Shown: positions 29,020 to 37,426, numbered from the stretch's first letter. The stretch: 64,000 nt of DNA from an uncultured Parabacteroides sp. (GCA_949289155.1 CASEMX010000006.1:1-64000); one strand, 5' to 3'. Notes: a model not told the origin generated them from the letters alone. Numbers and translations are program-made.

Positions 29020-29024
29020 TAAAT

Positions 29025-29083
29025 AAAGGTAAGGATGGAGACAGGGGAGGATGCCAGTCTCATTCTTACCTTTCGTTTTTTTA
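29025..29083 (+). terminator. Rho-independent terminator between queA and folK
   Basis: AAAGGTAAG (29025-29033) pairs with CTTACCTTT (29065-29073), and further pairing extends inward (GGAGAC with GTCTC). A T-run follows at 29076-29083. The folK start codon is only 6 bases beyond it. Confidence 0.75.
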
Positions 29084-29088
29084 TTCCA

Positions 29089-29544
29089 ATGAAGGCTTAT
29101 TTAGGATTAGGCACGAACATCGGTAATAGACGGCGGAACCTGATTGTAGCTGCTGCTTTGCTTGCGGAACGTTGTGGCGATGTGTTGGCGTTATCTTCCT
29201 TTTATGAGACAGAACCGTGGGGATTCCAGTCGGAACATTCGTTCCTTAATGCAGCGTTGGAGTTGGAAACCGGATTGCATCCGGTGGATTTATTGCGCCA
29301 AACGCAGTTGATTGAACAGGAAATGGGACGAAAGGAGAAAAGCAACGGTGTCTATAAAGATAGGATTATTGATATCGACCTGCTGCTTTGTGGAGATTTG
29401 ATTCTGCAGTCGGACGAGTTGATGTTGCCCCATCCTTTGATGCATGAGCGCCGGTTCGTTTTGGAACCGTTGGCGGAGATTGCTCCATTTTTCGTGCATC
29501 CGGTATTGAAAAAGAGCATAGAAGAATTATTAGCTGAGTTATAA
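29089..29544 (+). CDS. folK: 2-amino-4-hydroxy-6-hydroxymethyldihydropteridine diphosphokinase
   Basis: 151 residues from the ATG at 29089 (MKAYLGLGTNIGNRRRNL, the classic HPPK N-terminus). The frame opens at 29035 but that part lies over the terminator hairpin. The DRIIDIDLLL block binds magnesium/ATP and PHPLMHERRFVLEPL is the C-terminal family signature. The enzyme pyrophosphorylates the pterin in folate synthesis. It begins directly after a terminator, so expression relies on read-through or an unseen promoter. Confidence 0.94.
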   Translation: MKAYLGLGTNIGNRRRNLIVAAALLAERCGDVLALSSFYETEPWGFQSEHSFLNAALELETGLHPVDLLRQTQLIEQEMGRKEKSNGVYKDRIIDIDLLLCGDLILQSDELMLPHPLMHERRFVLEPLAEIAPFFVHPVLKKSIEELLAEL

Positions 29545-29546
29545 GT

Positions 29547-29729
29547 ATGAATGAAATAGAACGTGCGATGACCGGAAAGGGCCAGGTGTTTAAGAAAGCC
29601 GCTGCAGAGAAAGACGGGAAACCGAAGCTCTCCGACTTTTTACGCGGTACGCATGGCTCCGGTGCGGCTAAAATGAGGGCCGGATTCAAGTTAAAAAAGG
29701 CTTTGCGAAATACGAGAAAGAAAAAATAA
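29547..29729 (+). CDS. Small basic protein of unknown function
   Basis: 60 residues, Lys/Arg-rich toward the C-terminus (ending RNTRKKK), with no signal peptide or membrane segment. It starts 3 bases after the folK stop, which suggests co-transcription and a real gene. The composition would suit nucleic-acid or ribosome binding. I do not recognise it. Confidence 0.5.
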   Translation: MNEIERAMTGKGQVFKKAAAEKDGKPKLSDFLRGTHGSGAAKMRAGFKLKKALRNTRKKK

Positions 29730-29732
29730 TCG

Positions 29733-29740
29733 TATATTTG
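29733..29740 (+). promoter_or_regulatory. Candidate metK -7 box
   Basis: TATATTTG is a full TAnnTTTG match. The expected start of transcription falls about 7 bases downstream, putting the riboswitch aptamer near the 5' end of the transcript. Confidence 0.55.
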
Positions 29741-29749
29741 TCGCCGATT

Positions 29750-29805
29750 GACGTGGATAGATTTGTATTGCTTGCAACCACAGGAAAAAATGCTAAAAAC
29801 ATATC
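29750..29805 (+). ncRNA. SAM-II-type riboswitch upstream of metK
   Basis: The conserved SAM-II elements occur in order: stem strand GTGG (29753-29756), GATTTG (29760-29765), GCTTGCAACCAC (29770-29781, its CCAC closing the stem), an A-rich linker and GCTAAAAA (29792-29799). The loop GTATT (29765-29769) can pair with AATGC (29789-29793) to make the pseudoknot. This class binds S-adenosylmethionine and usually represses translation of SAM or methionine synthesis genes. The match to the consensus is from memory, not a covariance search. A 9-bp hairpin follows at 29817-29850. Confidence 0.75.
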
Positions 29806-29816
29806 CGCTTTCGATG

Positions 29817-29850
29817 TGCTGATGGGCAATCGAATCTTTTTCCGTCAGCA
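29817..29850 (+). promoter_or_regulatory. Hairpin in the metK leader
   Basis: TGCTGATGG (29817-29825) pairs with CCGTCAGCA (29842-29850), with one G-U pair. It lies between the riboswitch and the metK start and may be part of the expression platform. Confidence 0.4.
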
Positions 29851-29885
29851 TAGTAATCTTATAAACTCAAAAACTTATAACAAAC

Positions 29886-31175
29886 ATGAGTTATTTATTT
29901 ACCTCCGAGTCGGTGTCGGAAGGACACCCCGATAAAGTAGCCGACCAAATATCGGATGCTTTGCTGGATGAATTCTTGGCTTATGACAAGGATTCTAAAG
30001 TAGCTTGCGAAACGCTTGTAACAACCGGACAGGTTGTTTTGGCAGGAGAAGTTAAATCGAAAGCCTATGTAGATGTGCAGGATGTCGCACGCCGTGTGAT
30101 TGAAAAGATTGGATACACGCAAAGCGAGTACCAGTTCGAGGCGAAGTCCTGCGGCGTATTTTCATCCATTCATGAACAGAGTGGTGATATAAACCGTGGC
30201 GTAGAGCGGGACGACCCTTACGAGCAGGGAGCCGGTGACCAAGGAATGATGTTCGGTTATGCTACGAATGAGACCGCCAATTATATGCCTTTGGCGTTGG
30301 ATTTGGCGCATAGCCTGTTGTGGGAACTGGCGAAAATCCGGAAAGAGGAGCCCAACGTGATGCCTTATCTCCGCCCGGATGCGAAGAGCCAAGTGACGAT
30401 TGAATATGACGATAACGGCAAACCGCTCCGCATTGATACGATTGTGGTTTCGACACAGCATGACGAATTTATCGAAGCCAAGGGCATTACGCAGGAGGAA
30501 GCGGATACGGCGATGCAGAAACGCATCGAGCATGATGTCCGCACGATTCTGGTTCCGCGCGTAAAAGCGCAGTATCCGTCGCATGTTCAGGCGTTGTTTG
30601 ACGACCGGATTGTTTACCATGTCAATCCGACAGGCAAGTTTGTCATCGGCGGTCCTCACGGGGATACCGGCCTGACCGGGCGCAAAATCATCGTGGATAC
30701 CTATGGCGGCAAAGGGGCTCATGGCGGCGGTGCTTTCTCCGGGAAGGACCCTTCGAAAGTGGACCGTTCGGCAGCGTATGCGGCACGCCATATTGCCAAG
30801 AACCTCGTGGCAGCCGGTGTCGCTGATGAAATATTGGTGCAGGTATCGTATGCCATCGGCGTTGCGAAGCCGATGAATATATTTGTCAATACCTTTGGCA
30901 AGTCGAAGGTCGATATGACTGACGGGGAAATCGCCGCCAAAGTCTGGGAAATCTTCGACATGCGTCCGAAAGCGATTGAGGAACGCCTCAAGTTACGCAA
31001 CCCGATTTATTACGAAACGGCTTCGTATGGGCACATGGGTCGTCAGCCGAAGGTCGTCCGCAAGGTGTTCAACTCGCGGTACAATCCGGCTCCTGTGGTG
31101 TGCGACGTCGAGCTGTTCACGTGGGAAAAGTTGGACTATGTCGACAAAGTCCGCGAGGCTTTCGGCTTGAAGTAA
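29886..31175 (+). CDS. metK: S-adenosylmethionine synthetase
   Basis: 429 residues. Family blocks run in order: [20 protein letters not shown] at the N-terminus, [12 protein letters not shown] (signature 1), and [19 protein letters not shown] (phosphate-binding loop, signature 2). The enzyme makes SAM from methionine and ATP in the cytosol. It is slightly longer than the E. coli enzyme, as is usual in Bacteroidetes. Its leader carries a SAM-II-type riboswitch, so feedback by its own product is expected. Confidence 0.97.
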   Translation: MSYLFTSESVSEGHPDKVADQISDALLDEFLAYDKDSKVACETLVTTGQVVLAGEVKSKAYVDVQDVARRVIEKIGYTQSEYQFEAKSCGVFSSIHEQSGDINRGVERDDPYEQGAGDQGMMFGYATNETANYMPLALDLAHSLLWELAKIRKEEPNVMPYLRPDAKSQVTIEYDDNGKPLRIDTIVVSTQHDEFIEAKGITQEEADTAMQKRIEHDVRTILVPRVKAQYPSHVQALFDDRIVYHVNPTGKFVIGGPHGDTGLTGRKIIVDTYGGKGAHGGGAFSGKDPSKVDRSAAYAARHIAKNLVAAGVADEILVQVSYAIGVAKPMNIFVNTFGKSKVDMTDGEIAAKVWEIFDMRPKAIEERLKLRNPIYYETASYGHMGRQPKVVRKVFNSRYNPAPVVCDVELFTWEKLDYVDKVREAFGLK

Positions 31176-31214
31176 GATACTATCAAAACTATAAATTAAT
31201 CTATTGTTAAACTA

Positions 31215-31291
31215 TGCCTATGGCAAAGTCTCCACTTGGGGGCGTCAAAGTCTCCACTTGGGACGGTCAAAGTCTCCACTTGCCACAGGCA
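31215..31291. repeat. Array F: three 22-nt units with inverted ends
   Basis: CAAAGTCTCCACTTG occurs at 31224, 31246 and 31268, exactly 22 bases apart. The ends of the array are an inverted repeat, TGCCTATGGCAA (31215-31226) against TTGCCACAGGCA (31280-31291), with one mismatch. It ends 19 bases before an HU-like gene. Confidence 0.85.
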
Positions 31292-31310
31292 ACCTAAAAC
31301 ATCAAATGTC

Positions 31311-31763
31311 ATGAGTTACTACAAATGGCAACACAATGAGAAGCTGGGGGTGTATTTTCCCCAAGCTGTGGTGCAGGGGGAACCTGTCAGCACCAAGAAA
31401 ATAGCCGAACGGTTGGCTAGAATCTCTACCGTGTCGCTGGCCGATGTGCTGGCTGTTCTGGCGGAAATGCCGGGCGTATTGTCCGACTATATGAGCCAGG
31501 GCAAGAGCGTTCGGCTGGATGGTCTCGGCACTTTCCGCTACACGTTGGAAACTACGGGCGTGCAGAATGAAGAGGACCGCGACTTCCAAAAGCAGTTGAA
31601 AGCCGTGCGTGTCAGCTTCGTGCCCCAGCGCGAAGGCGCAGTTTCCCGCGGCATTGCTGCCACCCGTCCCCTCGTTCCGAACGACATCGAGTGGATTGAG
31701 TGGCAGGGAAAGGACGAAGACCTCGGTGAGGATGAGGGAGAACAAGGCATCCCGAATCCGTAG
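31311..31763 (+). CDS. HU-like DNA-binding protein with a GIPNP tail
   Basis: 150 residues from the ATG at 31311; the longer frame from 31236 runs over array F. The start MSYYKWQ, then VVQGEPVSTKKIAERLARI, VLAVLAEMPGVLSDYMSQG and VRLDGLGTFRYTLETTG are the HU/IHF-like fold of the Bacteroidales DNA-binding family. The C-terminal 20 residues are acidic and end in GIPNP, the same last five residues as the DUF6261 proteins at 1-265 and 59085-59924. Probably bends DNA in the nucleoid or regulates nearby genes. It has its own strong terminator. Confidence 0.8.
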   Translation: MSYYKWQHNEKLGVYFPQAVVQGEPVSTKKIAERLARISTVSLADVLAVLAEMPGVLSDYMSQGKSVRLDGLGTFRYTLETTGVQNEEDRDFQKQLKAVRVSFVPQREGAVSRGIAATRPLVPNDIEWIEWQGKDEDLGEDEGEQGIPNP

Positions 31764-31772
31764 AAGCTTTGG

Positions 31773-31827
31773 AAAAAGGGGGGTATCAAAGGGCAGCGGG
31801 CCTGCCTTTTGATGCCCCCTTTTTTTG
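31773..31827 (+). terminator. Strong Rho-independent terminator
   Basis: A long stem: AAAAAGGGGGG, TATCAAAGG and GCAG pair with CTGC, CTTTTGAT and GCCCCCTTTTTTT around CGGGC. It ends in seven Ts at 31821-31827. Confidence 0.85.
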
Positions 31828-31923
31828 TTGTGCCCCGGCGATTTGTGTTTTTTTGATAATTTTTGTGTGGGAAAATAGCTTCGCATATTATTTTTTAAGA
31901 TATTTGTATTCCTAAACTTTAAG

Positions 31924-34845
31924 ATGGAAGTTATGCGAAATGTTTTTTACACGTTAGGGTGTGTGGCTCTGCTTTTCTTAGGAGCCTGTACACCGAATGG
32001 GGGCTCGTCAGTTCCCTATGAATCGGTTCCGAACGACCCGATGAAGGCCCGTATCTACACATTGGATAACGGTTTGAAAGTTTATCTCTCCGTAAATAAG
32101 GAAACTCCGAGAATCCAGACTTATATAGCCGTTCGCGTGGGCGGAAAGAATGACCCTGCTGAAACGACCGGACTGGCGCACTACTTTGAGCATATCATGT
32201 TTAAAGGGACGCAAAAGTTCGGCACAACGAACTACGAAGCCGAGAAGCCGATGCTGGATGAAATCGAGCGATTGTTCGAGATGTATCGCAAAACGACCGA
32301 TGAGGCGGAGCGCAAGGTGATTTATCACCAGATAGATAGTGTCTCGTATGAGGCATCGAAGCTGGCGATTCCGAACGAATATGATAAGTTGATGGCGGCT
32401 ATCGGAGCGAACGGAACCAACGCTTATACGGGCTTTGACCAGACAGTTTATGTGGAAGATATCCCATCAAACGAGGTGGAAAACTGGGCAAAGATACAGT
32501 CAGACCGCTTCCAGAATGCCGTAATCCGCGGCTTCCATACCGAATTGGAGACGGTTTATGAAGAGAAGAACATGTCATTGACGCAAGATGGGCGAAAGAT
32601 GTACGAAGCCGTACTGCAGGGTTTGTATCCGGATTATCCCTACGGGACGCAGACGGTGTTGGGGACGCAGGAGCAATTGAAGAACCCTTCCATCACCAAT
32701 ATCAAAGAGTATTTCAAGACATGGTACGTGCCGAACAACATCGCCATCTGCATGTCGGGCGACTTAGACCCGGACAAGACCATCGAGATTATTCAGAAAT
32801 ACTTCGGCAATATGAAGCCGAACGAGAACCTGCCGGCTCGTCCTGAACCGAAAGCGAATCCGGTTACCGCTCCGATAACGAAGGAGGTCTTGGGTCTGGA
32901 TGCGGAGAGTGTGGCGATAGCTTGGCGCATTCCGAGCGATATCCAGTCGGATAACCTGATGGCACTGGCGAGTGCGATGTTATATAATGGGAAGGCAGGA
33001 TTGCTGGATGTCGATTTGACTCAGCAACAAAAGGTGCTTTATTGCTATTCAGGTGACCTGGGATTGTCGGATTATAATACCTATATGATTGCCGGAGGTC
33101 CGAAGCAGGGACAGACTTTGGACGAAGTAAAGGAGCTTTTCCTCGCTGAGGTGGATAAGTTAAAGAAGGGTGAGTTTGACGATGACCTTCTGCAGGCGAC
33201 CATCAATAACTACAAACTGGCGTATATGCAGCAGCTGGAGGATAACAGCAGCCGGGCGGATATGTTCGTCACTGCGTTTATTGACGGGGATGATTGGAAG
33301 GATGCTGTTAATCAGATTGACCAGTTGAGCAAAATCACCAAGCAGGATATTGTCAACTTTGCCAACCAGTATTTCGGGGACAATTATGTAGCAGTCTATA
33401 AGAAGCAGGGCAAGGACCCGAACGAAAAGAAGATGGACAAGCCGGAAATCACGCCGATTGTGATGAACCGCGACAGCTCCAGCGCCTTCTTGCGGGAGAT
33501 TCAGGCATCGAAAGTAGAGCCGATTGAACCGGTCTTCCTCGACTTCTCGAAAGATATGCAGCAACTGAAGGCGAAGTCGGATATCCCTGTATTGTATAAG
33601 GAAAATACATCTAACGATTTGTTTTCGCTGATGTATGTCTTCGAAATGGGCTCCAAGAATGACAAGGCGATGGGAACAGCGTTTGATTATCTCTCTTATT
33701 TGGGAACATCCAAGAAGAGCCTGCAGGAAATCAATCTGGAGTTTTATAAACTGGCTTGTCATTTCGGTGTCCATCAAGGGAATTACCGTACTTATGTTAC
33801 GTTGAGCGGTTTGCGCGAGAATATGCCGCAGGCAATGGCGCTATTTGAGGAATTACTTGCCGACGCGCAGGTGGATAAAGAGGCTTACACGAATCTGGTG
33901 AACGATATTTTGAAGAGCCGTGCGGATGCGAAGCTGAATCAGGGCTCGAACTTCATCCATCTGATTCAGTATGCCGTGTGGGGACCTAATTCGCCGGTAA
34001 CCCATGTATTGTCGTCGGCTGAATTGCAGCAGATGAATCCGCAGGAGCTGGTGGACCGTATCCATAAGATTAATTCGTATGAACATAAAATCCTCTATTA
34101 CGGCCCGGAAAAGCCGGAGGCGTTGGTAGAGATTATCAACAAATACCATCAAGTGCCGGATAAATTGACTCCGGTTCCGGAGGCTCCCGATTTCCAGATG
34201 CTGGAGACGCCGGAGAACAAGGTCTATTTCGCGCAGTATGACGCAAAGCAGATTTACTTGGCCTCTATCTCCAACCGCGGGGAGAAGTTCGACGCGGCTA
34301 TCGAGCCGACATTGAATATGTATAACGAATACTTCGGGGGCGGTATGAACTCGATTGTTTTCCAAGAGATGCGCGAGTCGCGTGCGTTGGCTTATTCCGC
34401 CGGAGCCGCTTTGGTTTCTCCGGATAAGTTGGAATATCCTTATTATTATCAGACATTCATTGCGACGCAGAACGACAAGATGCTGGATGCTATCGCCGCA
34501 TTCAACGAGATTATTAACAATATGCCGGAGTCGGAACGGGCATTCGATTTGGCGAAGGAGTCATTGATTACCCGTCTGCGTACCGACCGTATCACGGGCG
34601 ACGGGGTGCTGTGGGCTTATTTAGATGCGCAGGATTTGGGCTTGTCGGTGGACCGCCGCAAGGCGTTGTTCGAGCAGGCGCAGACGATGACGCTCGACCA
34701 AATCAAAGCGTTCCAAGAGAAATGGGTGAAGGGCCGCACGTTCGTCTATGTCGTTTTGGGTGATGAGAAGGACCTCGATATGAAGGGGCTTTCTAAATAT
34801 GGAAAGATTCAGAAGCTCAGTCAGGAAGAAATATTCGGGTATTAA
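31924..34845 (+). CDS. M16 family zinc peptidase, lipoprotein
   Basis: 973 residues. A lipobox LFLGAC puts the lipidated Cys at residue 22. The first domain carries the inverted zinc motif HYFEH (HxxEH) with the downstream glutamate in ELETVYEEKN. The second, inactive half has the related fold with a late block FGGGMNSIVFQEMRESRALAYSAG. Such two-half pitrilysin-type peptidases degrade peptides in a clam-like cavity. The lipid anchor suggests a periplasmic or surface location. An ATG three codons downstream is an alternative start. The 34870 gene follows after 24 bases. Confidence 0.92.
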   Translation: MEVMRNVFYTLGCVALLFLGACTPNGGSSVPYESVPNDPMKARIYTLDNGLKVYLSVNKETPRIQTYIAVRVGGKNDPAETTGLAHYFEHIMFKGTQKFGTTNYEAEKPMLDEIERLFEMYRKTTDEAERKVIYHQIDSVSYEASKLAIPNEYDKLMAAIGANGTNAYTGFDQTVYVEDIPSNEVENWAKIQSDRFQNAVIRGFHTELETVYEEKNMSLTQDGRKMYEAVLQGLYPDYPYGTQTVLGTQEQLKNPSITNIKEYFKTWYVPNNIAICMSGDLDPDKTIEIIQKYFGNMKPNENLPARPEPKANPVTAPITKEVLGLDAESVAIAWRIPSDIQSDNLMALASAMLYNGKAGLLDVDLTQQQKVLYCYSGDLGLSDYNTYMIAGGPKQGQTLDEVKELFLAEVDKLKKGEFDDDLLQATINNYKLAYMQQLEDNSSRADMFVTAFIDGDDWKDAVNQIDQLSKITKQDIVNFANQYFGDNYVAVYKKQGKDPNEKKMDKPEITPIVMNRDSSSAFLREIQASKVEPIEPVFLDFSKDMQQLKAKSDIPVLYKENTSNDLFSLMYVFEMGSKNDKAMGTAFDYLSYLGTSKKSLQEINLEFYKLACHFGVHQGNYRTYVTLSGLRENMPQAMALFEELLADAQVDKEAYTNLVNDILKSRADAKLNQGSNFIHLIQYAVWGPNSPVTHVLSSAELQQMNPQELVDRIHKINSYEHKILYYGPEKPEALVEIINKYHQVPDKLTPVPEAPDFQMLETPENKVYFAQYDAKQIYLASISNRGEKFDAAIEPTLNMYNEYFGGGMNSIVFQEMRESRALAYSAGAALVSPDKLEYPYYYQTFIATQNDKMLDAIAAFNEIINNMPESERAFDLAKESLITRLRTDRITGDGVLWAYLDAQDLGLSVDRRKALFEQAQTMTLDQIKAFQEKWVKGRTFVYVVLGDEKDLDMKGLSKYGKIQKLSQEEIFGY

Positions 34846-34869
34846 TTAAATAACAAAACTAAATTTAGT

Positions 34870-36000
34870 ATGAAGGTAAAAGCTTTATTTGCTGCCGCAG
34901 TCGCTGCGGTATGGACAATGGGAATGGTGTCGTGCTCGAGCGAGCCGGCGACGAAAATTCCGGTGTATGGTTGGCAAGGTGAAGGCGAGAATGTGACCGC
35001 CGAATCTATCCAATCGGACTTCCAGAAGTGGAAATCGCACGGTCTGGATGGAATGTGTTATAATGCCGGCGGGTTCAATGCCGAGAAACATGCGCGGGCT
35101 GCCAAGATTGCCCATGAAAATGGCTTGGAGTATCATGCGTGGATTCCGAGTATGTTGAAGGGCGATGCCGACTCTACGTGGTATGCCGTGAACCGAAAGG
35201 GCGAATCGGCCTACACCGTGCAGGCTTACGTGCCTTATTATAAATGTATGTGCCCGAACAATCCGGATGTCATCAATTACTTGGTGACGGAGTATGGCAA
35301 GATTGCCGATATCCCGGAGGTGGATTATATCCATCTGGATTATATCCGCTATGTGGATGTTATCTTGGCGCGCGGCTTGTGGGAGAAGTATGGTTTGGTG
35401 ATGAACGAGGAATATCCTACGGCTGACTATTGCTATTGTGACAAGTGCGTGGCTGACTTCAAGGAGGCTACGGGTATCGATATCAAAGCTGTCGAAGACC
35501 CATCGACTTGTCAGGAATGGAAGGAGTTCCGTTATAATGTCATCACGAATTTGGTGGGCAAGATTGCTGACGCTGTCCATGCAAAGGGCAAGAAGGTGAG
35601 TGCAGCCGTATTCCCCGGTCCGGAGTCGTATGCCAAGAAGTTGGTGCGTCAGGAATGGAACAAGTGGAACATCGACGCTTTCTTCCCGATGAACTACAAC
35701 GACTTCTATTTGGAGCCTGCATCGTGGGTGGGCGAAGTTACGCGCGAAGAGGTGAACTCGGTCAACGGACGAGTGCCGATTTACAGCGGTCTGTTCATCT
35801 GCAAGGATTGGAAGAACAAGGCGAATATCAAGGACCCGGAGGGTCACGGACTGATTCCGTCGGAGATTGCCGAGGCAGTGCGCGGTTCGATGGAGGCTGG
35901 CGCAACGGGCGTGGCGCTCTTTATCCCGTCGAACATGACGGACGAGCACTGGGCTGAGTTCGACAAGGCTATCCATCAGACCTATCAGGTGAAGAAATAA
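34870..36000 (+). CDS. Glycoside hydrolase-like (GHL10-type) TIM-barrel lipoprotein
   Basis: 376 residues. A lipobox MGMVSC puts the lipidated Cys at residue 22. The rest reads as a TIM barrel. The strand VDYIHLDYIRY with acidic residues, the AWIPSM block and IDAFFPMNYNDFY are characteristic of the glycosyl hydrolase-like 10 group (YngK-like lipoproteins). CYCDKC in the middle may bind a metal. The substrate is unknown; a cell-wall or polysaccharide substrate is a guess from the family. It follows the M16 peptidase closely and ends at a strong terminator. Confidence 0.7.
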   Translation: MKVKALFAAAVAAVWTMGMVSCSSEPATKIPVYGWQGEGENVTAESIQSDFQKWKSHGLDGMCYNAGGFNAEKHARAAKIAHENGLEYHAWIPSMLKGDADSTWYAVNRKGESAYTVQAYVPYYKCMCPNNPDVINYLVTEYGKIADIPEVDYIHLDYIRYVDVILARGLWEKYGLVMNEEYPTADYCYCDKCVADFKEATGIDIKAVEDPSTCQEWKEFRYNVITNLVGKIADAVHAKGKKVSAAVFPGPESYAKKLVRQEWNKWNIDAFFPMNYNDFYLEPASWVGEVTREEVNSVNGRVPIYSGLFICKDWKNKANIKDPEGHGLIPSEIAEAVRGSMEAGATGVALFIPSNMTDEHWAEFDKAIHQTYQVKK

Positions 36001-36097
36001 ATCTACGGCATGATGATGAGAACAGCGATTTTCCATACCTCCGATGTTATCCCGACAGCTAACTGCTTGGCTGCAAGTGGCATAGATACAGGTGGGT

Positions 36098-36107
36098 GGG
36101 GGGGGGG
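36098..36107. repeat. Ten-base G tract
   Basis: A run of ten Gs preceded by GGTGGGT (36091-36097). It lies between a gene and its terminator. Long G runs are prone to slippage and can form G-quadruplexes. Confidence 0.8.
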
Positions 36108-36153
36108 TAAAAACCTGATTCTCAGCAATAAAGAAGCTGTAAAAAATAATGTG

Positions 36154-36198
36154 AGCCCGTGTGCGGTGTCAAGGAATGGCACTGCGCACGGGCTTTTT
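36154..36198 (+). terminator. Rho-independent terminator
   Basis: AGCCCGTGTGCGGTG (36154-36168) pairs with CACTGCGCACGGGCT (36180-36194) with one mismatch, and five Ts end the site. Confidence 0.85.
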
Positions 36199-36209
36199 GC
36201 GTTTACAGG

Positions 36210-36466
36210 GGCTCTGTCGGGATTTTTTCAGTTTGAAAAATGGCTGCAGAGTCTCTGTCAGCGTTTTTTCAACTCGGAAAATGGTTTCAGAGTCTCTGAC
36301 GGCATTTTTTCAACTTGAAAAACGGTTTCAGAGCCTCTGACGGCATTTTTTCAACTCGGAAAATGGTTTCAGAGTCTCTGTCAGCATTTTTTCAACTTGA
36401 AAAACGATTTTCAGAGCCTCTGTCAGCATTTTTTCAGTTTGAAAAATGGTTTCAGAGTCTCTGACG
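36210..36466. repeat. Array G: 41-nt tandem repeats made of two alternating palindromes
   Basis: CAGAG(T/C)CTCTG starts at 36247, 36288, 36329, 36370, 36412 and 36453, a pitch of 41-42. Between these lie TTTTTTCAACTTGAAAAA-like palindromes. The centres of neighbouring palindromes are about 20-21 bases apart. A partial copy begins the array at about 36210. No gene lies in 36001-36633 that I can support; short frames there run through the terminator and the repeats. Confidence 0.9.
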
Positions 36467-36595
36467 ACTAATTTCCTCCCCACGCTTCGGCTTCGGGGAA
36501 GTAAAGAAAGAATTAACTAACCTGAAAGCCGGGAATAGAGGAGCGTTCTTTGAAAAGGTGGGAAAGAAAGGGGGTGAAGATTCGGAAAGTATCGC

Positions 36596-36603
36596 TATCT
36601 TTG
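36596..36603 (+). promoter_or_regulatory. Candidate -7 box of the GNAT pair
   Basis: TATCTTTG, a full TAnnTTTG match, 30 bases before the start codon of the 58-residue gene. No clear -33 box. Confidence 0.45.
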
Positions 36604-36633
36604 TAACCGAATAATTACCTAAAACATAAAACT

Positions 36634-36810
36634 ATGAAGTTTCCATGGAAAGAGACCCCGATACTATACGGGGAAGATGCACGTCGCTTCGAGGAAGAAA
36701 TGAAGCGCGTAGATGCGATGAGCGAAGAAGAGCGTCAGGCGAATTGGAAGAAATTGTGCAAAGATGTAGATGATTTCTGTAAAGAATGGAATGTAACAAT
36801 TAAAATTTGA
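36634..36810 (+). CDS. Small acidic protein, possible antitoxin of the GNAT pair
   Basis: 58 residues (MKFPWKETPILYGEDARRF at the N-terminus, then helices rich in Glu, Lys and Arg). No signal peptide. Its stop codon lies 5 bases before the start of an acetyltransferase gene, and a promoter box precedes it, so the two form a unit. Small proteins opening with FPWxxxPIL and preceding GNAT genes are familiar to me from Bacteroidales, but I know of no proven function. The antitoxin role is inferred from size, order and spacing. Confidence 0.6.
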   Translation: MKFPWKETPILYGEDARRFEEEMKRVDAMSEEERQANWKKLCKDVDDFCKEWNVTIKI

Positions 36811-36815
36811 GTGCA

Positions 36816-37334
36816 ATGGAATTGATTCAACTGACCTCCGACTATGAAATGAAACTATTCGATTGCGGGGATGCTGCATTGAATGGTTTCTTGTGTAATG
36901 ATGCGAAATTGTTTTTGGAACATCAATTGGCAAGAACCTATTTACTATGCGATGGAGAAGAGATTGCAGCCTACTTTTGCTTGTTCAACGACAAAGTGTC
37001 GAAATTGGAAGTATCAAACAGTGCTTGGCGTAAAATCAAGAAATTGTTTCCTCATTCAAAACATTTTGGCAGTTATCCAGCGGTGAAGATTGGACGCTTT
37101 GCAGTTTCACTTCGGTATCGGAATCAAGGTTTAGGCGTTAAACTGATGCAAACAATCAAGCGTTATTTGCGTGAAGATAAGGGGTATTCTATGTTCCGTT
37201 TCTTAACGGTGGATGCTTATTTGACGGCTGTTTCGTTTTATGAAAAGAATGATTTTAAACCGTTGGCATCGGAAGGGAATAAAGGCAATACGCAAGCGAT
37301 GTATTTCGACATGAAGTTATTGCCAAGACCGTAA
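36816..37334 (+). CDS. GNAT family N-acetyltransferase, possible toxin
   Basis: 172 residues from the ATG at 36816. The acetyl-CoA-binding core is IGRFAVSLRYRNQGLGVKLM, with the RxxGxG/A-type loop as RNQGLG. The C-terminal block VDAYLTAVSFYEKNDF is typical of GNAT enzymes, including the tRNA-acetylating toxins of TacT type. Pairing with a small upstream gene supports a toxin-antitoxin reading, but it could acetylate another amine. Confidence 0.8.
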   Translation: MELIQLTSDYEMKLFDCGDAALNGFLCNDAKLFLEHQLARTYLLCDGEEIAAYFCLFNDKVSKLEVSNSAWRKIKKLFPHSKHFGSYPAVKIGRFAVSLRYRNQGLGVKLMQTIKRYLREDKGYSMFRFLTVDAYLTAVSFYEKNDFKPLASEGNKGNTQAMYFDMKLLPRP

Positions 37335-37426
37335 TCTCAGCCCCCTTCTTACTTACCTTTCCAAAAGCTCTTCCTCATTCCTGTCTTTCGAGTTTTATTG
37401 TATAACAGTTTAAATTGGAAAGATAA

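Noticed and set aside
34885..36036. 383-codon minus-strand frame opposite the GHL10-type lipoprotein gene
   Set aside because: The plus-strand gene has a lipobox and family blocks; the antisense frame is Arg/His/Leu-rich noise.
36010..36318. 102-codon plus-strand frame after the lipoprotein gene
   Set aside because: It runs through the G tract, a strong terminator and the first repeats.
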